A stretch of DNA of 5,120 nucleotides from positions 1 through 5,120 of the forward strand of contig JADZBW010000073.1 of assembly GCA_020851885.1 (NCBI GenBank), read 5' to 3'. Source of the DNA: Fimbriimonadaceae bacterium. GTDB taxonomy: Bacteria; Armatimonadota; Fimbriimonadia; Fimbriimonadales; Fimbriimonadaceae. Numbering within the stretch: the first letter of the stretch is position 1; every line of letters starts with the position of its first letter. Made by a program: the position numbers and the translations under genes. The notes under the pieces were generated by a model. That model was not told the origin of the DNA, did not search any database, and was given only the letters and a program-made list of their open reading frames with translations. Positions 1 through 5,120 of the stretch are shown here, piece by piece.

Positions 1-979
1 CAGATCGGTCCATCTCGGCAAAGCTGTGGACGCTGGCATCCGCCAGGAATCCAGAACGGGTGAGGAAGGTCCCGTAAACGAAAGCGATAAAGGGCGCTCC
101 CGCCATGAGAAGATTCGATGTCTTCCAACGCTTGCGGGTCGTCTGGACGATAATTCCGTGTACCAGGGCGGCGGTCAAACACCAAGGGACGAAGCTGACG
201 TTCTCGACGGGGTCCCACATCCAGAAGCCGCCCCAACCCAGGGTCTCATAGGCCCAGAAGCCTCCCATACAAAGGCCGGCTCCCACGAGAGTCATGGCGA
301 CGATCGCCCAGGGGCGGATGATGGGAATCCACTCGTCGTAATTGCGAATCGCCATTGCCGCGACTGCCAAAGCGAAGAGGGCGGTGAGGGAGCCAAAGCC
401 CAAGAAGATGATTGGTGGGTGGATGATCACCCAATAGTTCTGGAGCGATGGCGCCAGGCCCATACCGTTGTCCGGGACAAACGCCTTGCCTTCGGCCATG
501 ACCAGATTGAACGGCGACTCGTAGGCGAGGATCGCGCAGATCGCGGCCAGAAACAGCGAGTAGACGATCGTGAACCAACGTCGGTAGATGCCTGCATTTC
601 GAGCAACGAGGATCCCGAAGACGGCGGCGCAAAGCCCCCATAGGAGGAATGAACCTTGTTGTCCGGACCAGATTCCGGCAATACGGTAGGGGACCGCATT
701 ACCAAGGTCGGCATGACCCCAGACGTACTCGAACTCGAATCGATTGCCCACGAAGAGGGCGGCGAGAGAGCTGAAGGTGGTCAAGATGGCCAAGCATCCG
801 AGCCCAAAGCTCCAGATGCCGATCTTGCCAAGTGTGTCTGATCGTTTAGCAAAGAGCCAGGCAAGAAAGGCGATGCAAAAAAGCACCACGCTTGCGTAAA
901 CAGACACGCGCCCGATTTGCCCTGTCAGAAGCGACCAATCGGGCGGAGTGTGACTGTGAAGTTGAGGAAGTTCTTCCAT
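1..979 (-). CDS. ccmF: Cytochrome c maturation protein CcmF (haem lyase core), 3'-truncated by window edge
   Basis: Integral inner-membrane protein of System I cytochrome c biogenesis; with CcmH it takes haem from holo-CcmE and ligates it to CXXCH apocytochromes on the periplasmic side. The visible 326 codons, translated by hand, cover about half of a usual CcmF (about 650 residues). Several hydrophobic spans are visible (e.g. about 27-45, 55-77, 133-153, 183-209, 223-241). Diagnostic motifs: AGIWSGQQGSFLLW 101-114; the HPP at 187-189; the tryptophan-rich WWD signature WGGFWMWDPVENVSFVPW 249-266; ALVHG with His274; TFLTRSG 304-310; SVHSFA 316-321. His187, His274 and His318 match in order and spacing the known CcmF haem-ligand histidines near E. 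coli positions 173, 261 and 303; the fourth lies outside the window. NrfE is a close paralogue and cannot be excluded, but no CXXCK target gene is present. It sits downstream of the cytochrome cluster, behind a terminator, so it probably begins its own unit. Confidence 0.95.
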   Translation of the reverse strand, partial: MEELPQLHSHTPPDWSLLTGQIGRVSVYASVVLFCIAFLAWLFAKRSDTLGKIGIWSFGLGCLAILTTFSSLAALFVGNRFEFEYVWGHADLGNAVPYRIAGIWSGQQGSFLLWGLCAAVFGILVARNAGIYRRWFTIVYSLFLAAICAILAYESPFNLVMAEGKAFVPDNGMGLAPSLQNYWVIIHPPIIFLGFGSLTALFALAVAAMAIRNYDEWIPIIRPWAIVAMTLVGAGLCMGGFWAYETLGWGGFWMWDPVENVSFVPWCLTAALVHGIIVQTTRKRWKTSNLLMAGAPFIAFVYGTFLTRSGFLADASVHSFAEMDRS

Positions 980-992
980 TGACGTTTAAGAC

Positions 993-997
993 CCTCC
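993..997 (-). promoter_or_regulatory. Putative Shine-Dalgarno of ccmF
   Basis: The minus strand reads GGAGG, 13 nt before the ATG at 979-977. This spacing is longer than usual. An in-frame TAA three codons upstream of that ATG rules out an upstream start, so ATG 979 remains the best choice; the site may be a poor initiator. Confidence 0.5.
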
Positions 998-1032
998 GAG
1001 ATGGTACTTTTGCAAACCATCCCAATAGAACC

Positions 1033-1038
1033 ATTATC
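1033..1038 (-). promoter_or_regulatory. Possible -10 element for ccmF
   Basis: The terminator implies a new promoter for ccmF within 980-1071. The best -10-like hexamer there on the minus strand is GATAAT (one mismatch to TATAAT), but no good -35 lies 16-18 bp upstream. Downstream, a small inverted repeat (GATGGT 1000-1005 / ACCATC 1016-1021) sits just before the ribosome site. Weak evidence only. Confidence 0.25.
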
Positions 1039-1071
1039 CTTGAATAAAGGTGGGCACGTCTGTCGTTAAAA

Positions 1072-1103
1072 TTGCCCCCACACCGAAACCGGTGTGGGGG
1101 CAA
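1072..1103 (-). terminator. Rho-independent terminator after the cytochrome/porin operon
   Basis: A perfect 14-bp inverted repeat (arms 1072-1085 and 1090-1103, 4-nt loop) with a very GC-rich core. On the minus strand the stem ends GGGGGCAA and runs into TTTT before AACG. It begins 9 nt after the TAA stop of the lipoprotein cytochrome gene. The U-tract is short, but the stem is strong. The repeat could also act weakly on the plus strand, where no gene is seen. Confidence 0.85.
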
Positions 1104-1112
1104 GGTCGGCGT

Positions 1113-2612
1113 TTAGTGTTCGCCGGTCTCTCGCATGTCTATCTCACGGGCTCGTTTGGCGTCGTTCTTGAGGATCTGAAGCTTCTGCTCAAAGCTCAAG
1201 TTCGAAGCCGGTGCGCGGGTCGCCTTGAATGGTCCGCCGCCGAGGCCGTCGATATTCTCGTTCGCCACGGTAATCAGATATCGAGCATATGGGGCATTGT
1301 GAGCGCCATAGTCGCCTGATCGGATGACGAAGTAGTAGTTGTGTCGGGCTCGCTTGATGGCGATCGGCACGGCTCCTTGGGCGGGTGCCGTGTAGCCCTC
1401 CGCCGTAATCGTGCTCGTGTATTCCCAGAAGATATCGTTCCCTTCTTGCCCAGGGTAGGCGTACTCGCTCCAGTTGGACATTCGGGTCCTCAGAGCGAGC
1501 AACTTGTCGACGATATCGTTGCGGGTCGTGGCAATCCGGGTGGCGGCATCGACTGCGGTGTGGCACGGGGCGCAACTCTTGTCATAGCTCACTTTGAAGC
1601 TATGGTTCGAGTCTGGCATGTGGCACTTGCTGCATTGGCCGGGCGCCTCGGAGTGGGCCGTGTTTCGCGGAACAGGTGGCGAGGAACCTTCTGCTCCCGA
1701 GTTCTCGACTCCCATCAACATGTTGAACTGGTTGCTGTCGTGCATGTTCGGACGTGCAGTCCCGGACAGCAGCTTCGCATCCCTTCCATCGGCGCCGCGA
1801 CCGTTGTGGCACTGGGCGCAAATGTGGTTGTACGTGGTGAACGAAGTAGCGGTCGTGCTGGGACCGATCGGCGCGGTGTCATTGTTGAAGGTCTGCTTCC
1901 GAAGCTGCTTCTCTTCACCGGTATCCGTAACGTTGCCCGTCTTGCTGTGAGGATTGTGGCAGGTGGCGCAGTTCGCAATGTGCGGAACTTCCGTTAGCGT
2001 CGCCTCGCAGAGCTCGCGGATGGTGTCATCCGACATGGCTCCAACATCCACGCCTTTGCTCTCTTCGATGCGCACCAAGCCGCTATGGCAGGTAATGCAT
2101 CGACTTGAGCGGCCGTATTGAGCAGGATTCTGAATACCTTCTTCAACCGGCGCGGAGATCAGCAAATTGTGACCCGACAGGTTGAACTGGTTGGCCAACG
2201 GTCCGTGGCATTGGGCGCAAACGACTGGGCTGGCGACCTTCGGGAACGTGAGGATCAGGCCCTCGGCTTCGGGATCCGCTTGGTGGCGGCTGCCGGGGCC
2301 GTGGCACCTTTCGCAAGTGACGCCCTTGGTTGCATGGGTCGTCTCCTTCCAGTGCGTATAGATTGGATCGTCTGCGGTACGGCCTGGCTTGCTGGCCCCG
2401 CCGTGACAGGCTGCGTTTCCGCAAGCTTCAGCGCCAATATATTGGGCGCCTTTTTGGTTGTCAGAGAGCAGGGCCAGGAATTGCGCGCTTACGCCCGGCA
2501 ATCCATCGCTGCCACTCTTCGGACCGCCTTCTCCACCGCAGCTTTGCAGAACCAGCAAGCCGGCAGTGAATGGAACGGCCGCGATTAAGGTCAGAATCCA
2601 TTTGGACATCAT
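1113..2612 (-). CDS. Octahaem c-type cytochrome lipoprotein, probable outer-surface partner of the conduit
   Basis: A 499-residue multiheme cytochrome. The N-terminus (MMSKW, hydrophobic core 5-22) ends in a lipobox-like VLQSC, giving lipid attachment at Cys25; Gly-Gly follows rather than Asp, consistent with outer-membrane sorting by the E. coli +2 rule. Haem sites: atypical CX4CH (CGNAACH 64-70), then CERCH 100-104, CAQCH 132-136, CITCH 172-176, CATCH 215-219, CAQCH 265-269, CSKCH 327-331 and CAPCH 347-351. Thirteen other His residues can give bis-His coordination. YIGAEACGNAACH followed by THWKETTH is the arrangement common at the first haem of cytochrome c554-like proteins. Residues 352-499 carry no haem site but include a segment (420-450, with His424 and His438) like the C-terminal element of many NrfA/c554-type cytochromes. 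It is not recognisably MtrC or OmcA, which carry ten haems. It is last in the cytochrome-porin-cytochrome cluster. Role as terminal surface reductase or oxidase is inferred; a periplasm-facing lipoprotein is possible. Confidence 0.88.
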   Translation of the reverse strand: MMSKWILTLIAAVPFTAGLLVLQSCGGEGGPKSGSDGLPGVSAQFLALLSDNQKGAQYIGAEACGNAACHGGASKPGRTADDPIYTHWKETTHATKGVTCERCHGPGSRHQADPEAEGLILTFPKVASPVVCAQCHGPLANQFNLSGHNLLISAPVEEGIQNPAQYGRSSRCITCHSGLVRIEESKGVDVGAMSDDTIRELCEATLTEVPHIANCATCHNPHSKTGNVTDTGEEKQLRKQTFNNDTAPIGPSTTATSFTTYNHICAQCHNGRGADGRDAKLLSGTARPNMHDSNQFNMLMGVENSGAEGSSPPVPRNTAHSEAPGQCSKCHMPDSNHSFKVSYDKSCAPCHTAVDAATRIATTRNDIVDKLLALRTRMSNWSEYAYPGQEGNDIFWEYTSTITAEGYTAPAQGAVPIAIKRARHNYYFVIRSGDYGAHNAPYARYLITVANENIDGLGGGPFKATRAPASNLSFEQKLQILKNDAKRAREIDMRETGEH

Positions 2613-2617
2613 AGTCT

Positions 2618-2623
2618 TCCTCC
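2618..2623 (-). promoter_or_regulatory. Shine-Dalgarno of the lipoprotein cytochrome gene
   Basis: The minus strand reads GGAGGA, 5 nt before the first ATG (2612-2610) and 8 nt before a second in-frame ATG (2609-2607). The spacing favours the second ATG, which would shorten the protein by one residue without affecting the signal peptide. The surrounding 63-bp gap (2613-2675) between porin stop and this start shows no convincing promoter or terminator, so co-transcription with the porin is likely. Confidence 0.7.
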
Positions 2624-2675
2624 GCTGCCTTTGAACATAAAATCGAGTGATTGAAAATCAGTCATCTCTTTTTCC

Positions 2676-4331
2676 TTAGAACTTCACCGTGTAATTGATT
2701 CCGAGCACCGTAACTCGGTAGCTCAGCTGATCGTTCACGCGATCGCTATAGCGCCATGGAGCGAACACGATGGCCAAAGAGGAGTTGGGCCCCAATTGCC
2801 GATTGTAGGTCGCTGTGAATTCGGTCCCTTTGATGTTGCCACCATCGATCCGAATCGGATTTTCATTTCGCGTGTAGTAGTGGCTCATGCCGACCGAGAG
2901 AGTCTCGCGGTCATTGAGCAGGTAGTCGAAACCCATCGCCACGGAGATGCTCGATGGGAAAAAGGCGTCTAGGGAGAAGCCGTCTTCGCTGAGGCCTCTT
3001 GCCTGCATGGTGTCGTTGACGTACTCCAAGTAACCGGATGCTCGCTCATTGAACACGTAGCTGGCGCCCAGGGTCAAGGTGTGTGAGAGAATCTCGATAT
3101 CGCGACCACTGTTTTGGTCGAATCGATAATTGTAAGCGGCATATCCCGCAAGTCGATCATTCCCTCCTTGGATTCTCAATTGAGCCTTGACTCGATCGTC
3201 CCAGTAGAGCTGCCGATTATCTTCGGTAAGCATGCTCGCACCATCGGTGAGGTGCTCCCAAGTTCCGCCAGCCGTCAAACGAAGCCCTCCGAAGATCGGA
3301 GTCGTCAGCCTTCCCTCATAGGTGTCCCATTTCGGGACATCGATATAGAAGTGGTCGGCTCGGATCCTCTCTGACTCTTTATGTCGATATCCAAGCTGCA
3401 AAGATGCCGGTCCAAAATGCTGGACGAATCTCACGCTCGTTTGGAACATCTCTTGGACGTAAGAGTTCTGGGTTACTGGAATATCGTAGTCCGTTCGCTT
3501 CGTATCGGCATAGATGGACGTATCCGGTCCAAGATCCCATGTGGCGTTAAGCGCCCAGTTCTTGATCCTGGCGTCCAAACCACCGCGCTGACTGATCTTG
3601 ACATCCGAATAGGCGCCGCCAAAATTGAACGCTGAACTCAGGTCGATCCCGTAGTAGGCCGAAAACTGTCGCTGCGTCGAATCGGGCTGGATCCCTTCGC
3701 GATCGTAATAGCGCCGGTCGACCCAAGTGACGCCCCCATTGCCACCCAAGAATTGCCCACTGATTCCTCCAGAGAACGACTTCGTTCGATAGAGGTAAGG
3801 GTCTTTGGGCGCTTCGAGGTAGTTGTTATGGTCGGCCGCGTCATACCGCCAAAAGGCGCCGACCTTTGGATTGATCGCGTATCGGACTTCGGCATTGTAG
3901 TTTCGATCGTTGCTAGCTTCGTTGGGAAACTCGGAAGCTTCTTGGAAATCGAACTTGCTGTAGCTCCCCCGAATGGACCCTCGACCTCGGTCGAAGATCA
4001 TCAGGGCTTCCGATGCGGTGTCATCCCAAAGCGACCCTCTCAGGGTGAATCGAGCAAAGGGGTTGCTGCCATTCTCCGGGCTGAAGAGCCTCAGCTCTTC
4101 GAGGGAATAGACTCCCATCCCGTTGGCGTAGCGTCGGAACATACCTTGGTTGCCGGAAAAATCCCAGCTATAAGTTCCAAACGTCACCCAGTTGTTTTTG
4201 ACCGGCGCCGCTTCTGGCTCCTGCTCTTTAGGTTCGCCGGCGGGCGGATCTTGCGCCCACGCGGCCAACGACGCCATGGCGAATACGGTAGTCAGTGCGA
4301 CTCTTTCAAACCATCGGCTTTCCGTGTTCAC
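2676..4331 (-). CDS. MtrB/PioB-like outer-membrane beta-barrel porin
   Basis: A 551-residue protein predicted to form the outer-membrane barrel that sheathes the upstream multiheme cytochrome. The start is GTG at 4331-4329. A signal peptide is visible: basic residues within 1-10, hydrophobic core about 11-25, and a likely signal peptidase I site AWA|Q after residue 26. A Pro/Glu-rich linker (27-45) follows. The remainder is a long series of short alternating polar/aromatic segments with many Tyr, Trp, Phe, Gly, Asn and Asp, ending LGINYTVKF with the C-terminal Phe expected for barrel assembly by BAM. Placement 12 bp after a DmsE/MtrA-type cytochrome and before a lipoprotein cytochrome is the main reason for the MtrB/PioB call. 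It is shorter than Shewanella MtrB (about 700 residues) and has no cysteine, so it lacks the N-terminal CXXC of that protein. An unrelated 20-odd-strand porin is the alternative; outer-membrane barrel is near certain, family assignment less so. Confidence 0.82.
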   Translation of the reverse strand: MNTESRWFERVALTTVFAMASLAAWAQDPPAGEPKEQEPEAAPVKNNWVTFGTYSWDFSGNQGMFRRYANGMGVYSLEELRLFSPENGSNPFARFTLRGSLWDDTASEALMIFDRGRGSIRGSYSKFDFQEASEFPNEASNDRNYNAEVRYAINPKVGAFWRYDAADHNNYLEAPKDPYLYRTKSFSGGISGQFLGGNGGVTWVDRRYYDREGIQPDSTQRQFSAYYGIDLSSAFNFGGAYSDVKISQRGGLDARIKNWALNATWDLGPDTSIYADTKRTDYDIPVTQNSYVQEMFQTSVRFVQHFGPASLQLGYRHKESERIRADHFYIDVPKWDTYEGRLTTPIFGGLRLTAGGTWEHLTDGASMLTEDNRQLYWDDRVKAQLRIQGGNDRLAGYAAYNYRFDQNSGRDIEILSHTLTLGASYVFNERASGYLEYVNDTMQARGLSEDGFSLDAFFPSSISVAMGFDYLLNDRETLSVGMSHYYTRNENPIRIDGGNIKGTEFTATYNRQLGPNSSLAIVFAPWRYSDRVNDQLSYRVTVLGINYTVKF

Positions 4332-4339
4332 TGATTGGA

Positions 4340-4345
4340 CTCCTT
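4340..4345 (-). promoter_or_regulatory. Shine-Dalgarno of the porin gene, overlapping the upstream stop codon
   Basis: The minus strand reads AAGGAG here, 8 nt before the GTG start at 4331. Its first two bases are the last two read positions shared with the TAA stop (4346-4344) of the cytochrome gene. This decides the GTG start for the porin and suggests translational coupling between wire and porin. Seen directly in sequence; coupling is inferred. Confidence 0.8.
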
Positions 4346-5120
4346 ACCGTTGCAGGAACTTGGGGCTCGTGTTGCTACCGTGGGGAGCAACGTGGCATCC
4401 AGCGTTCCAACAGCTTTGACCTGGGTAGTGGCGGGCGAGCTTTTCGGTGTGACACTGAGCGCACAGCCCGCGAGAGAACGAATTGAGCATCTTGGGGTTG
4501 TTCGACCCGTGAGGCTTGTGGCACTCCACGCATCCTGGGCCCGTATTGCCGGTTACCGGATCGTGCTCATAGACGAAGGGGCCGGCCTGCTGAGCGTGGC
4601 AGCGCACACAGTTGTCTTTGTTGAAGGTTCTGGTCACTTTCTCCTTCTTGGAGGGGTGTGAGTTATGGCAGTCGCTGCACTGCATACGACCTTCAGGAAT
4701 CGGGTGATGGGTTGCCAGTCGGAAATCTGCCGCCTGGACGCCGTGACAGGAACCGCACAAGGTTGCCTCGTCTGCTTTCAAGAGATTCTTGGTCTCGATT
4801 CGAGCCGTGAAAAGCGCCTTCTTCGTATTGCCCGCATTGCCCTTCTTCACCGCGTGAGCCGGAAGATCCGGATCGGAATCGGGGTGGATCTGATGGCATG
4901 AGACGCACGACATATCGGCTCGCGAGTGCTCCGATCGCTTCCAATGGCTGTCGCTCATCGTGCTTTCGTGGCATCGCAAACAAGCCGTCGAGGACTCTTT
5001 CGGAGTCATCTTGCGGAACGATACAACTTGCGGATTCTTTTCATCCTGGTGGATGAAGCCGGCGCCATGGCAGCCTTCGCAACCCTTCTTGTCGAGGGGG
5101 AGTTTCGGATCGGACATAAA
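4344..5120 (-). CDS. DmsE/MtrA-type periplasmic multiheme cytochrome c (5'-truncated by window edge)
   Basis: Periplasmic electron carrier, probably the inner wire of a porin-cytochrome conduit. In the visible 257 residues counted from the Met at 5117 there are eight CXXCH sites (CEGCH 13-17, CLRCH 46-50, CVSCH 71-75, CGSCH 121-125, CSDCH 147-151, CVRCH 170-174, CVECH 196-200, CAQCH 219-223) and one atypical CX4CH (CWNAGCH 236-242), giving nine haems. Thirteen further His residues can supply distal ligands. The frame stays open to the window edge (codon TTT at 5120-5118) and no signal peptide is seen, so the Met at 5117 is very unlikely to be the start; one more haem upstream would make the ten typical of DmsE/MtrA. 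The CVECHKPHGSNNPK segment resembles that family. It is followed directly by a porin gene, which supports an MtrA role over DMSO-reductase-only or NapC-type roles. The stop is TAA at 4346-4344. The substrate is unknown. Confidence 0.9.
   Translation of the reverse strand, partial: FMSDPKLPLDKKGCEGCHGAGFIHQDEKNPQVVSFRKMTPKESSTACLRCHESTMSDSHWKRSEHSRADMSCVSCHQIHPDSDPDLPAHAVKKGNAGNTKKALFTARIETKNLLKADEATLCGSCHGVQAADFRLATHHPIPEGRMQCSDCHNSHPSKKEKVTRTFNKDNCVRCHAQQAGPFVYEHDPVTGNTGPGCVECHKPHGSNNPKMLNSFSRGLCAQCHTEKLARHYPGQSCWNAGCHVAPHGSNTSPKFLQR

Noticed and set aside
26..643. Open frame of 205 codons on the plus strand
   Set aside because: It lies antisense to ccmF, whose motifs are unmistakable. The product is highly charged and low in hydrophobics, with no recognisable domain: a shadow frame.
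1000..1021. Inverted repeat GATGGT/ACCATC upstream of the ccmF ribosome site
   Set aside because: Six-base arms with a 10-nt spacer are expected by chance; might be an operator or leader hairpin but nothing else supports it.
1341..1997. Open frame of 218 codons on the plus strand
   Set aside because: Antisense to the octahaem cytochrome; the Arg/Gly/Val-rich product has no motif and is explained by the complement of the real gene.
1959..2009. Cys202 of the lipoprotein as part of a long-spaced haem motif with the Cys at 215
   Set aside because: Cys215 and Cys218 already form a normal CATCH; Cys202 is most simply an unpaired residue, although a role cannot be excluded.
2648..2660. Small inverted repeat TGATT-GAA-AATCA between porin and lipoprotein genes
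   Set aside because: Only a 5-bp AT-rich stem with no U-tract beside it; too weak for a terminator or attenuator.
3753..4334. Open frame of 193 codons on the plus strand
   Set aside because: Antisense to the porin N-terminal half; no signal, motif or ribosome site supports it.
5115..5117. ATG at 5117 as the start of the MtrA-like cytochrome
   Set aside because: The frame is open upstream to the window edge, there is no signal peptide after this Met, and the family has a further N-terminal haem region before this point.

Overview
The window comes from a diderm (Gram-negative type) bacterium that makes many c-type cytochromes. Evidence for an outer membrane is a predicted outer-membrane beta-barrel with a signal peptide and a C-terminal Phe, plus a lipoprotein cytochrome. 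Evidence for System I (Ccm) cytochrome c maturation is an unmistakable CcmF. The phylum cannot be named from this sequence alone. Base composition is moderately GC-rich and looks uniform, with no sign of mobile elements, tRNAs, rRNAs or CRISPR arrays.

All real genes lie on the minus strand, so they read from high to low coordinates. (1) 5120-4344: C-terminal 258 codons of a DmsE/MtrA-type periplasmic multiheme cytochrome c, with nine visible haem sites; its signal peptide and probably a tenth site lie outside the window. (2) 4331-2676: a complete MtrB/PioB-like outer-membrane porin, starting at GTG, with its Shine-Dalgarno overlapping the stop of gene 1. (3) 2612-1113: a complete octahaem cytochrome with a lipoprotein signal, probably anchored in the outer membrane. 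(4) 1103-1072: a strong intrinsic terminator 9 nt after gene 3. (5) 979-1: the N-terminal half of ccmF, read off the left edge of the window and apparently a separate transcription unit.

Together genes 1-3 look like a porin-cytochrome conduit. A periplasmic decahaem wire would plug into a beta-barrel and pass electrons across the outer membrane to an exposed lipoprotein cytochrome, as in MtrCAB, although the third protein is not recognisably MtrC/OmcA. The physiological direction (metal or DMSO reduction outward, or Fe(II) oxidation inward) cannot be told from the window. CcmF is part of the haem-ligation machinery that such a pathway, with about 18 haems per complex, would need.

The most notable details are an unusual CX4CH haem motif of matching form (C-x-N-A-x-C-H) in both cytochromes, a cysteine-free and rather short porin, and a conserved-looking haem-free C-terminal domain in the lipoprotein. 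There is no gene-free stretch over 300 bases; the two intergenic gaps (980-1112 and 2613-2675) are described in the features.
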